A stretch of 64,000 bases of DNA from contig CM023457.1 of the NCBI GenBank assembly GCA_013339765.2, positions 76,876,192-76,940,191 on the forward strand. Reading direction: 5' to 3'. The notes beneath the pieces are model-generated. The model was not told the origin of the DNA and made no database searches. It saw nothing but the letters and a program-made list of their open reading frames with translations. Each line of letters begins with the position of its first letter. Within the stretch, counting starts at the first letter, position 1. This document shows positions 24,025 to 34,889 of the stretch, one piece after another. The translations under genes were made by a program, and so were the position numbers. Source of the DNA: Haemaphysalis longicornis. Lineage: Eukaryota > Arthropoda > Arachnida > Ixodida > Ixodidae.

Positions 24025-24970
24025 CCGGGTGCGCGAGGTACTTGAGAACAGAACGTTGGCGCCAGGCACAACAGAATATCGCCAGAAAAATCAGACATAT
24101 TTTCACCAAACATTGCGAAATACGTCTGTTATGGTTCATTTCCATAACTATTCAATGAATGCGCCATCGGCCGCAATAAGCGACTCGATTCGGCTTCGCG
24201 AACGGCTGCATGCACGGATCAGGTGCTCCTTAGAAATGTTGATCATTCAGTGAGAACGACGGCCTTCAACGAGTCTTTTGTATTATACGGCCCTTTTGTT
24301 TGCTTCTATCTCAACGACGCCCCAGGCATAGTAGTCGAACGGATGTAAATCTGGAGAACTAGGAGGTCACAAGTTTGGAGTCACGGGGTCGCAGAAGTTG
24401 TCAGCCATGCCACTATTAAGTTACGCAGGCGGTGTGGACCGGAGCCGAATCTTGCTGAAAGACACATGGTCTTCCTTTAAAAACACACTCTATTCATGGA
24501 TTCACAATGGTGGCAAGCACATCCACGTAACCGGCGGCATTAACGCGGAGTCCTGCGAAAAACGTGTGGTGGCATGTCGTCACCCTCATTGCGGACAACG
24601 GATAACACCACCGCCGGAGAAATTAAGGGGTCTGACGATCTCTGACCGCTGACTGTGCTTCTTCCTTGTCGCCACAGATTCCACGTCACCGCCACAACAC
24701 ATCAGCTCTGTCCACACCTTGTAAACGAAAGACCTCGCTACTTTTAGAAAGGTGGAAATTTCCCAGTCTCTGTGGTGCGCGGCCAGGGCGACGAGGTCTG
24801 CATGGTGTTTCATTTCCTGCTTCAAGTTGCACACTCCCATCTTTAAACAAACTGCGCAGTATGAATGATAAAGGGTCGACGAACAAGAAGCCGTGCGCCT
24901 AGATATATGATGCGGCTGCTGGTGTGTATGACGGTACGGAACAGCGTTCTCAAATACCTCGCGCACCCGG
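24025..24970 (-). mobile_element. Mariner-like element, decayed, with TA target duplication
   Basis: Inverted ends CCGGGTGCGCGAGGTACTTG (24025-) and its near-complement at 24945-24970 differ at one of the first 25 positions. TA flanks both sides (24023-24024 and 24971-24972), the mariner/Tc1 target. At 946 bp it is shorter than usual full mariners (about 1.3 kb), implying internal deletion. Its transposase relic is listed separately. Confidence 0.88.
24148..24950 (-). pseudogene. Mariner transposase relic
   Basis: Minus-strand sequence retains an N-terminal helix-turn-helix-like stretch (DLVALAAHHRDWEI and VARSFVYKVWTEL, near 24800-24720). The catalytic core is shortened and split over frames: GDDMPPHVF, a GRPCVFQQDSAP-type block and FDYYAWGVVE are recognisable. 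The C-terminus, ISKEHLIRACSRSRSRIES, ends at a stop at 24148-24150. Several stops and frameshifts break it. The family DD34D enzyme cuts and pastes at TA; this copy cannot make a working enzyme. Confidence 0.85.
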
Positions 24971-25152
24971 TATGTTCTGCGCAAAAGCTGCCATGAAAAG
25001 CTTAGTCAGTGTTACTGCGTAGAAGCTTCACGGCACAACGCGCATTGCCGTGAAGCTGCACTAAAGAAAAAAAAACCGCGTATTATCCCCGCTCCTGCTT
25101 TGCCACTGAAATTTCCGCATTTTCGGTGCGGGTTATGCGCGCGAAAATATGG

Positions 25153-26355
25153 TCATCACCTCGCCCGCGCACTCGGCGCGGAGCCTTACGTTCCAACTGT
25201 AACCTGGGGGCCTTCAATCCGGCATTCTGCCCTGCATAGGCACGGCCACAGCCACGCCTTCGCACTGCATGACGTTCCATTATGCGGATGAAATTTCAAT
25301 TTCTATGTGAGCAACATCCCTACTCTTAACACTTTCCCCGTCGATTTCTCAGGAAATCTCTGTACAGGGGCCTTCATCATTCATTGGAACAAGGAGTTGT
25401 GAATATCACAAAAGATTTGTCTGACTGGCCTTACGACCGCTGTTACCGGTCTACAGGAAGCTTTATCTATTAGGGGGGACTCCTTTAAACGCACACCAAT
25501 GCAGTCAGACAGTTTCCAGAAGAAGAAAATCCCTGTAAATTGACTAGACCGGGTTCCAATTACTTTTGACGGCACCTGTACGTGTCCCTGTATGTAATTT
25601 TTGTAAATGATTGATGTTTTGGGTAGCGCATAGCGTACGAACGAAAAATGTAGGAATAACAGCCTCAAAGATCCACGTTTCGATTATGACGGTGGGTTTT
25701 GTCATTAAAAAGTAAATCGGACGTTCATCTTGTCACGACCAGGCGCTTCGGACAAGAGTTTCGAAATAGGGGTGTTGAGGCGTGGAAAAGGAAGAGGTGC
25801 ATGGCGGGATCGAGTGGGACAGGATAGCTAAAATCGTCCCTAAATGCGTACTGCTCGGGTCAAGGCCGCAAGCACGTCTGACACGGACTTCTTCAGCGGT
25901 GGACTTACAACCACAGGTTGTATTCACTGGTGAGGCACGCATGCACGCAACCATGTGAGTGCGCCGTCACTGGTTACGTGGAACTCCTCGGGAGGGCGGT
26001 ACTTGTCCGTGTTAAGCACATGATGTGTTGGACGTTCCAAACTCTATCCCACCGAACGAAAAGTAATGCCTTGACTCCAATGTGAGTGCGATTAATAACA
26101 CCTTTGTTGACACCACCGTTGAGAATCGGGTTGAAACGGAGCAGACGACGCACACCGGTGTTTTTTTTGTTTTGTTTTTTTCCTGCGGTGTTCGGGCACA
26201 GTGGCACAAGCCGTGCCATGTCCGTGGCGCTTCGGCCATGTCCGTGGCCGTTTCCAGTGCTGCCAAGCGAAGAAATTGAACTAATCTTGGAAGGACTTGA
26301 ACTAAAGCTAAAGTTTTCAGTGAATAACGGATCCTTAGTCCATAGCGTGTTGTTG
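25153..26355. other. No gene recognised
   Basis: Mixed sequence. 26157-26180 is T-rich. Overlapping frames on the minus strand (25974-26615) owe their length to the GA tract. No repeat matched. Confidence 0.55.
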
Positions 26356-26360
26356 AGGGC

Positions 26361-26363
<3 letters not shown>

Positions 26364-26429
<66 letters not shown>

Positions 26430-26633
26430 AGGGGAGGGGAGGGGAGGGGGGGGGAGGGGGGGGAGGAGTAAGCATTTATTTGCGCTGAAGGATATTGGGA
26501 CGGGGATGGGGTCAGCCTTAATGTCCCCAGGCCGCAAGCCTGCGCCGAATCGCCGGCTCACTGCGCAGGGGCTTCTTGAACTTCCGGCCACAAACCGGTT
26601 AGCGCAGACTCCCACTGTTCAAGGGATGGGTTG
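26364..26633 (-). mobile_element. LINE 3' end with CT tail, antisense
   Basis: On the minus strand a GC-rich end (GCGATTCGGCGCAGGCTTGC region) is followed by GCGCAAATAAATGC (polyadenylation signal, about 26478), then C-rich and CT repeats; on the plus strand these are a G-rich stretch (26427-26466) and a GA run (26364-26426). LINE B ends in the same way (AATAAAG, then TCTC), so this is probably a severely 5'-truncated relative. Confidence 0.55.
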
Positions 26634-27450
26634 TTAAAGGAGCCATGAAGACAAAACACAAGTTTGGTTCATTCAAAAGACTGTGTCGTTAGAATCATAC
26701 TGACAGCATTTTTATCGTAAACTTCGCTGAAATAAGCTATATAATCAGGAAAAAAGGGAATGGCCATGCGACCCACTCGCTCATTTCCCGCAACAGAACC
26801 TGTGATGTCATACCAGCCAGCTCTGCGATTGGCAGAGGCCGGAAAAAGCAAACGCAAATTAGGCAGAGCTTATAAGCTTGCCGAACGAGGTACTTGCGCT
26901 TAAATTTAGGGCACATTATTTTTAAAGCAGTAAGAACGGTGGGACAAACAGTGTAAGTTACGAAAGCACACGTAAGCGTAGAAGAACCGACGCGTACTGC
27001 TGTTGGTACTGCGGGCACTATGCTTGGTTTAGCTGCACAGGACTGCGGCGCTTTGGGGTCGTCTCAAACGACACTGGCAGATTTACGCAAGCAACGGTGT
27101 CTTACGTGACCCTATTTGTCGAGCGAGCACTATGTTTGACGAAACGATTATTTTCTACCTGAACAAAAACAAGCCATGTACAAATAACAAATAAGGTCAA
27201 AAACAAACCAGAGGCAGAAAACGGCTTGCCACGGTGTGGTGGCGCCATCTAGGTTCACTAACGGCAAACAAGGCTTCCCAATCGGCTGCAGAGCGGTCGG
27301 TTCCGGTTGGCAAAATGAAAATTTTAACCTAAATGGATTTACCTTCTCAGTGAATAAAGCATCGTTTGCATCGGGTCAAGCGCTGGGAACGCTATAAAAC
27401 ACGAAATCTTCCGAATAAAACAAACCTGTATTTTGTCTTCATGGCTCTAA
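26634..27450 (+). mobile_element. MITE-like element T2
   Basis: Left end TTAAAGGAGCCATGAAGACA and right end (inverted) TTTAGAGCCATGAAGACA pair over about 35 bp. An internal CCTGTGATGTCATACC matches the T1/T6 core. Length 815 bp, no convincing coding frame. The right edge is immediately followed by A2. Confidence 0.7.
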
Positions 27451-27898
27451 AGGGGCCCTGCAACAGTTTTTTCAATTTTGTTTTGAAATCTTAGATGTAT
27501 GTAGAACGTAGTCACTCAACACACCCAGTACTTAAATTAGGGGATCGCAAAGTACCTAGGCCAAAAATTACGGCTCTATGCCCATAAGATAACTTGTAAA
27601 CTCGCTCAAAAGATTTTTCTCTCTTTCCCTTTCTTGACATTCTTCCACGGCTCGAATTACGTCACTAAGGCCATGTAGCAACTGTTGGCCGGTTATCCTT
27701 CAGTTGCAGCAATGAACGCTTTTCGATAACAACTTTTAAAAAGCTATAAAAACAAATAAGCAATGGAAGGCGTATCTGGTGCGACGAGCAAACCACGCAG
27801 CGCCGCTCCGTGCTGGCGATAACTGTATCTTTCGCAGTGTTTCCAGACGCGAAGGAAAGAGTGAAAACGCTTATCGAAAGTGTGCAGGGTCCCTTTAA
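27448..27898 (+). mobile_element. MITE A2
   Basis: Second copy of family A, 451 bp, starting TAAAGGGGCCCTGCAACA and ending GTGCAGGGTCCCTTTA. It aligns with A1 throughout in the same orientation. It sits exactly at the T2 right edge, where a TTAA-like site (CTAA here) would have been available. Confidence 0.8.
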
Positions 27899-27983
27899 TG
27901 GGGTTAATGTTATCTGGTCTTAATGCTATGTCTTAAGGTGAGAGTTGCAGTGCAGGAAGTCTGGTGAGAAAAGGGATCTTGAG

Positions 27984-28103
27984 ATTGTAAAAGATGCTAC
28001 AGCGCGAAATAAAACACGGACAGAAAAAGACGACGGGACGAGCGCTCGTCCCGCCATCTTTCTCTGTCCGTGTTTTATTTCGCGCTGTAGCATCTTTTAC
28101 AAT
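27984..28103. repeat. Long palindrome 2
   Basis: A nearly perfect 120-bp palindrome. Outer arms 27984-28024 and 28063-28103 pair exactly (AAAGATGCTACAGCGCGAAA and complement). The centre is the perfect palindrome GGGACGAGCGCTCGTCCC (28035-28052). Outside the right arm is ACCAACTCGCCC (28109-28120), complementary to a phrase beside palindrome 1. Confidence 0.9.
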
Positions 28104-28554
28104 GAACTACCAACTCGCCCAACAGTACACTTTGTTGATCTTGGGATGTTCGAGAGGGTTATGTTATTGTAAAATGCTTCTGTTTGCAGTCTTCAGAGCA
28201 TGTATGCACAGTGGTTTGATAGTGAGGGGTGTGAAGGAGGATGTGGTATTCTTATGTGTATGTGGTGGGTGAGTATCGAGTTGTAAGTGGGGTCGATGGG
28301 TGTTTCACTGCTAACTGAACGTTCACTGTGCCACTCGTGGTTTCCTGTCCAGAAGTTGGGAATGCCCGGATACGAAGGTTGTGGGCGGTGGCATGTGCTG
28401 CCTCGTTCTCGAAAAGGCCTGAGTGGCCCGGAGCCGAGAAAAGGGTTATTTAGATGTCGTCAGGAAGCTTTTTACGAAAGAGAGAATTAGGTGGTGCTAG
28501 TCCGGCTTGATATGGGTGACAGGTGTGTTGAGAGTCTTACTGTGAGTATGGTTT
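28104..28554. other. No gene; G/T-rich sequence
   Basis: Plus-strand G- and T-rich, probably the remainder of the element whose end forms palindrome 2. No motif recognised. Confidence 0.4.
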
Positions 28555-28760
28555 TCTGCAATGAGGAGGAGGAAGAATAAACTTTGTATCGGGAAGCTTC
28601 ACCCCGGGGGGGGAAGAGTCCTCATTCCAGGACCCCTTGAGTCCGTCCGGCTTCTTGGGCTCGCTGCGCCAGCCAAAGTTCGTCAGGGAGTCGCGGTGGA
28701 ATGACCCATGGCCATTGCCTCTTGCGGCCCCAAACGACAGGTGGAGATATATGAGGCCGC
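28555..28760 (-). mobile_element. Possible LINE 3' end, antisense
   Basis: Minus strand: a GC-rich end segment, then ACAAAGTTTATTCTTCC and a CCT run. This resembles the ends of LINE B and the 26364 fragment in layout, but lacks a perfect AATAAA. Low certainty. Confidence 0.35.
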
Positions 28761-30150
28761 AGTGGCGATGTCTCCTTTTGTGGTTACCCCTACAAGAGTT
28801 GTTCTTGGCGTTTTATGACTTTATGCGATGTTGGTGTACATTGTGTGTTGATCACCTCTGCATTTCCTGCTGAGATGTCGAGCCCTTGAGAGAGAGATAG
28901 AACAATCTTCAAGCAGGTGAGGGCAGGCAGGCTAGCCGCCCGACTTGCTACACCAAAAGGGGGGGAGAAGGTGATACGAAAAGTTATGGAAAGATCTCTC
29001 GCGTACACATGACTGCTCATACCCAGAAACACACAAAAGCGGGCACGAAATCAGGCGAAAGAGCCATTTTTTTTTTCGAGAGTTTATAGCTCACTTCCAA
29101 GCCCAGTGTTCCGGAGAAACGTTAAGAGCGCCTTTCCTGTGCTACATACCATTTCTGTTGCGAGCCACGGCGCAAGAAGATCTGGCAAAGAGAACGGGGC
29201 GAACACGGGCAGGGCCAGAGGAAGCTCAACGGGGGTGCGTTCAAGTTCGTAGTGAGGACGTCCATGCGCAGAGAGCGTACTTCAAATCCTCGCGAACTGC
29301 ACAGGTCATGCACAGGGGAGAGGAAGTCTGTCGAAGCTTAAAAAGAAAATGTTTAATGTAGGCAACATTGAGCCTGATCTTGAGCGAAGTGTCTTCAGCC
29401 TACCGTTAGCAGCGACCACGGCAGGGTGGCAGCCTGCCAGGGTGGTAGTCCCACGTTGGGTGGCAGCCGGCCGAGTTTAATGATGTTCGCGCAAAAAAAT
29501 TGGCCCCGTATCTGCTCCTTTTGTTGTGAATGTCGACGAAAGACGATAGTCGACTGCCGCCCCTGCCAAGTAAATGCTTCCCTTCTCTTTCCCGCTCACC
29601 TCTCATGCTGTTCCTCTCCCGTCTCGTTCCTCCCAAAATAACACGCAAGAAGTTTTGCATCAAGTCAATTTAACTTTACCGTGTTCCACTGCTCCAAGTC
29701 GGGTGCCTCGATGCCAGCGCTGCCGTACGGCGGAGACGCGCGTGAATCGAGGCACCCTACTACAACGTTTATAGAATCACGTTACCCTATACTCCACGAG
29801 CGTTTCAAGCAGAACGTGGAACCTATCTACTAGAAGCTTTCGTTGCTGTTGCCGTTGGATTTTTTTAATGCCGCCAGATAGCGCGAGCAACAGCAGTTGG
29901 CGGTTTTCTGCAGTTGATCTAGCACTTCATTTGCTATCGCAAAAACGAGGCATCTATGAATTTTTTAATAAAAGAGCACTGCAGATATCACGTATGTATT
30001 GATTTTCTGCCTTATATTTGCGTAATGCCTTGTTACTGTTCAACAATGTTCACAAGTATGAACATTGATACCGGATTTAGACGTTTCAATTTGGCTGTGA
30101 GTATATAAGAATATTGCGCAGCTTCCGTTTCACTTTGGCCGGGTGTCTGA
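28761..30150. other. No gene recognised
   Basis: Contains GAGAGA-type patches (28885) and a GGTGGCAGCC/GGGTGGCAGCC duplication (29425-29470). No homologous block or exon supported. Confidence 0.5.
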
Positions 30151-30159
30151 ATGGAGTCA

Positions 30160-30445
30160 CAGACAGACAGACAGACAGAAAGACAGACATACAGACACGC
30201 ATACAGACAGACTGAAATTTCTGCGTTTAAGTAGCCCAAGAAAGACTGTCGTTTTTAAAAATCGCCGGTATTATAGTGCTTAGAATATACTGTTTATATT
30301 CTAGGCACTATACCGGTATATTCTAGGTACTATATTACTAGATGGTATATTGTACTACTAGATAGTATATTCTAGGTAGTATATTCTAGTTAGTATATTT
30401 TACTACTACTAGATAGTATATTCTAGACATTATACCGGTATTGCT
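30160..30445. repeat. CAGA run and AT-rich minisatellite
   Basis: 30160-30212 is a degenerate CAGA run. 30270-30440 is built from TAGTATATTCTAG-like units of roughly 12-24 bp and is bounded by TATACCGGTAT phrases at 30311-30322 and 30431-30441. Because the unit contains TATATTCTAG-type symmetric phrases, it can form many small hairpins. Confidence 0.75.
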
Positions 30446-31129
30446 GGGGGATGAAGCGGCACGTGCCTGGTGGGGATCGGCCAAGAAGCCATATGTGGGG
30501 AAGTTCCGTAAGACGGGACGCGTTCGCACAGGAAACGCGGGGACCGTAAAAAAATTGTAATCGCCAGGATAGTAAAAAATATATATATTTATATTAGAAC
30601 CGATCATCCCATTGACGCGTTCACTGTACCTGCGTTTGTCTGTCCCTAAATTTCGCATTTCAGCTATAGATCTTTGTTTTTATTTTTAGTGTTTCACGAG
30701 ATGTGGCATTTAAAAAAAAAGCGATTTGTCATCTGTCAACGCAGAGGTTCCGGTGCTTGCCTGTTTTCATTTTATCCCGGTGAGATCGTAAAAAGGCGGA
30801 GCCCTCAGCCCTGCCCGGTCGAATCACAAAGCGAAAGGCAGAAATTGGAATCATCTTCTATTGGTTCTCCGCGAACAGCAGGTCACCATCCTTGATAACG
30901 CAGCACGCAGACTGAAAGCTGTCCAACTAAGTGTGTTCCTTCCCATTCTTGCTTGTTCCTTTTTTAAACAATATCTCCATCAGATACGACACTCAAATTT
31001 AACTTCAGCTGCGAGTGGCGTTGTCTCCTGCGTCTTCTGGTTTCCGTGTGTTCATGTTTCGCTTTCCTGGAAGAAGGAGCGTGATGTGTAACGCATTCGC
31101 CCGTTCTTATCTTTTTTTGCGCCTCGAAG

Positions 31130-31263
31130 CCATGGCGGCCACCTGGACGGCGGCCACGTCGTCGGCGAGCGCAGGGCCAACCATGTCGCCCGACCTGTTC
31201 GGTGTCTACCAGGAGCTCGTCACGGACGACGACATCGGGTACAGCTTCTTCACGCCGCCATCG
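31130..31263 (+). CDS. Candidate coding exon, function unknown
   Basis: A pyrimidine tract (31102-31118) and AG (31128-31129) precede, and a consensus donor GTGAGT (31264-31269) follows. Between them the frame from ATG at 31132 (good start context, GCCATGG) gives 44 residues: an Ala/Ser/Thr-rich start, then MSPDLFGVYQELV, an acidic TDDD and GYSFFTPPS. Third codon positions are almost all G or C, unlike the AT-rich flanks. It could be the first coding exon of a gene with an upstream untranslated exon, or an internal exon. The acidic, proline-ending segment would suit a transcription-factor N-terminus, but I do not recognise the family. Confidence 0.55.
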
Positions 31264-32680
31264 GTGAGTGCAGGGAAGAAGCGCGTTCTCTTACAGCGTT
31301 ATAGTTTGCACTCCGAAACACATTCGGGGGGCATTTTGCGCAGTCGACTGCCGTGGTTACCGATATGACAGCAGGAGGCGAGTAAAGGAAAGGAGGCAAA
31401 ACGTTTACTGAACAAAAAAAAAAATTAGCAGTGACTTAGCTCGGATAATCTTGGATATGCAAAGCAAAAGCTTGGCTTAGTCTGGTTGAGTCTTGGTTTC
31501 GCTTGGTTAACCTTTGGTTTAGCTGTATTGCCGACCAAGGCTCAAAACCGTTCGGTTTCCCTGCAACGCTCACAAACCCCAAGGGGGGGCCGCCGAACGC
31601 GGCGTTCATTCACGAAAAAGCGCCCTTCCTCTTTCCCCGGCCCCGAGACGAGTCGCGTTGCGCCAGACGACAGATGCATGGGAGGCTGGGGGGGTGGTCG
31701 GCTGCCTTGGCCGCAGCGGCGGCAGCTACCGCTGCTCGTTCTGCGCAGAACTACTGAGAACGTGGCCTTGTGCGCAGCGCCGATAGCGGGCCACGCGAAT
31801 CACGCGATGCGCCTTTTGAGGGGTTGTCCCGGGGGTTTTTCTTTCCCCTTTAAAAAGGTCCTTTTTGCGCATCCTCTGCAAAACGGTGGATCAGTCCAGG
31901 AGGCTTTGCGCCGCCGCTGCTCGTGTGGCCCGCTGGATCAGGCAGCTGCTCTTGCAGGTCCGACCCGGTCAACGTGCATTCACACTGCTTGGGGATTAGG
32001 TAGGGTAGAGGAACGGGGTGTTGAGGGCACAGGAATTGACGAAGTGGGCAGGGGTGGCTGGAACTCGACAGACCGGGCAGTTGTAGGAGGAGACTAAAAA
32101 TCGCAGCCCTCCCACCCAGCTAAAAAGGGGAAATCAAACGAACCTTTGGGGCTCTGGGGGGATTTGTCATGTTGGGGTTTGCCTATGCATATTTGAGGTC
32201 TGCACTAATGCACCAATGAGGTCTGCTATGCTGGGATTCGCTACATCGAAGCTCTGTATACAGCAACCCTCAACATAGCAACAATGTCGCGACGTCTACG
32301 TCACAAGCAAAGGACACACACGATTGGTGGGTGGATACAACGACGTCTCCAGTGCTGCGAACAGCTTGCCGCCGCAAAGCACGCGCTATTGCGCAACGTC
32401 AGGGGGGGAGAGACGCCGCGCGTGGCAAGCAGCAAACACGACTCGGTGAAGAGGCGTTTGCAGACGGATAAGAGTATAAATTGGGGCCGTAACTATACTC
32501 CCTCCGCAAATTGTCATGCTTCACTGTTTCGACACACTATGTAGAAAGCCACTTTACAAAACGGTTACCCACTCCTTTATACTCGGCTCCACCTCTAAGC
32601 ATAAATGTATTGCTGAGAAGACACTTTTCAAGGGACGTTATCAGCCGTTCTGTATAAAATATGTAGGCCCTAGGGCATTT
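31264..32680. other. Probably intron; no gene recognised
   Basis: If the exon at 31130 is real this is its downstream intron. 31570-32050 is GC-rich with G runs (31687-31700) and overlapping chance frames on the plus strand. No acceptor-exon-donor set stood out. Confidence 0.45.
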
Positions 32681-32687
32681 TTTTAAT

Positions 32688-33125
32688 ATTTTAACACGAA
32701 AGTGTTGTTTGGCCGGTGCACACGAAGATTTTCCTGACGTCATATCCGTCACGGAAATTACGCCAGTAGAAGGAAGCAAGCGGCCTGTAAAGGGTGCACA
32801 CCTGCACACAGGGTCTTCTTGGGGGGAAGCAACCTTTGGAACTAAAGAGTACGCCAAACTTAAAGTTGTTCGTTTCGGGTTTTATATTTTTAAACGAAAG
32901 TGGGTTTTCCCCGGAAACATCAAGATTTCCCCTGCCGTCATATCCGTGACGGAAATGACGCCAAATAAAAAAAAACCTTTCCGAAGCGACCCGCCAACAG
33001 GACGTTCGCTCGCCCGCACACCCCCAAGGCAGCCGCCAACCCGCAAATCATGCTCAGCTGCAGATTTCATTGCACATTTCACTTTCATGTTTTACCGATT
33101 CCTATGACAGAGGAATCAGCAAAGT
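32688..33125 (+). repeat. Dispersed repeat P2 with internal duplication
   Basis: Aligns with P1 (9262-9692). Two related units start at 32688 (TTTTAACACGAAAGTGTTG) and about 32887 (TTTTAAACGAAAGTGGG), each with a GTCATATCCGT-ACGGAAAT block. The end GATTCCTATGACAGAGGAAT is shared. Confidence 0.75.
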
Positions 33126-34885
33126 TTTTTGTGAATTATTTCTATACGAGTAAAAATGTTGGTCTTCCGCTTGGTGTGCTGCCAGAAACAATCCGCTGGA
33201 TCTTAGCAGAGTCCCTAAATGTTTTTCCAAAAGCACTGAGGGACCTTGATCCTACCCATAGACAGCTTCGCTTTAAAAGAAAGAGAATGAACGGTAGGCA
33301 AAAGGCGTGCCATAGAACAAGACGCCGATTATATATGGCAACCCGTCGGTCGCCTCTGAGTTTCGCAGGGGGACATGACTTGTTCGACGTTAGGAAAATG
33401 GAGGCTGGCATCCCGCCCTTCTGCGCGATTATACCTGGTCGTGATTATACTCGGATTTTTTTCTACTGGGAATTTTGCTGTCGAGCGGCTGGGTCGGTCG
33501 GTATCACCGCGGCAAGCAATTCCCTACGACTAAAATTTTGTTTAATCCATACTCCAATTGCTTTTAAAGCGAACCTTTAAATGGCTAGGCGAAAGGAAGA
33601 TTTGGTGGAGCTCAAAAGATTTTTTTCTTTCTTGGTATGAGAATTTTTCGCAGACTTAAGTGACGTCACCCACGTTTTATGACAGAATTAGCCGACCTTC
33701 TTGCAGTTGCAGCGATTAATAAATCACCGCAGAGGCATAACCCGGAACCCGCTCCGGCTAGCAAATCATGTCGCTCTGCATGGGCTGGCGATTACGATAG
33801 TTTTTGTGCTGCTTCCAGGCACCAAGGAAGGGATGAAGGTTTTCGTTGGAAGAGAAATAATCGAAGTTCATAGCAATTTCATGGTACCGGCCACCGGCTG
33901 TCTGGGCTGTTATCTCCGGTTGTAGAGCCAGACCTTGGTTTCCGCGACGGGCGCGTGCAGTGAACGCTCGCAAGGCGCGGAGGCTCGCACAAGTAGGCTC
34001 TCTAGTGAACTGGATGCCACCAGCACTTCCTTATATCATTTTATGGTGGCACGCGCCATTACTCTTTCTCCCATGCCTCCTCTCCGCACCCTTCCCCTTG
34101 GAACAAACGAGCGATTACATGCTTTCACTGCGCAACCGGACCAGGCGCTAACTTGACCTTGGCTGAGCTTGAAGGTCAGATTGACGCTACGAGGCTTTTA
34201 CTGGGTTTGTACTTCGAGTAATAGAGGTTTCACTCTACAAATTCTCCCATCCCTCAATTGCCGCAAGCAGAGGTAAGCGAGAGAAGGCCCCCGCCGCACA
34301 CCCCCGGCATGTACACGTGCTTCAAACTTCATTTTTTTTAAATTTACAGTTGCGCAATTTAAGCCCCGCATGTCCGCTGGCCCCAGGTATGCATGCATGT
34401 ATGTATTCGTGCCGCTTTGGCCGCGAGCGAAGGAGGCACTGACCGGTTTCGCGCGCAAACCAAAGCGCGCCATTTCTTCCGCCTAAAGGCAGCGTGTCCT
34501 TTGGCGCGCGATTTTCTTTTTGGTGCTGCTCACACCGCAGGTGGCCAGCCGGCCTCTGGTTATAGCGTACATCCTTTACCGCAAAAAAAAAAAAAAAACA
34601 CAAGGCTGTGAATGCCCTGTCGTAACAGCCCGCGATATAACGGAAGGTTCATGGCGAAATACCATACGCACCGCGTCTGCTTTGACGTTTCGTGCCTCTC
34701 ATTTGTTACTCCCCCCGGGCCATTCTTGCCTTGCACTAAAAAGGGGCATTTTATAATGTTTGGCATTCATCCATTTTATCCGCCTCAATCAAACAGGCTG
34801 CGACCCCCGCACTTACTTTTACATTGTTGATTTTTTTTACTCATCGGCAAGCTATTATTCAGTAAGAAACGTTAAATCCTAGCTT
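33126..34885. other. No gene recognised
   Basis: Includes a CRE-like TGACGTCA at 33661-33668 and a poly-A at 34581-34598. The 176-codon plus frame at 33050-33580 begins inside the P2 repeat and has no recognisable domain. Confidence 0.5.
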
Positions 34886-34889
34886 ATCG

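Larger units (their letters stand above)
23730..25152. mobile_element. TIR element Y carrying a nested mariner
   Basis: The left end ACCGTATATTCGCGCG (23730-) continues to TATAACCC. The right end, read inverted from 25152, gives ACCATATTTTCGCGCG and then CATAACCC. These 28-bp inverted ends enclose the mariner relic (24025-24970). Outside the mariner, the interior is only about 470 bp, including a 25-base poly-A (23796-23820), so Y itself looks non-autonomous. Confidence 0.6.
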
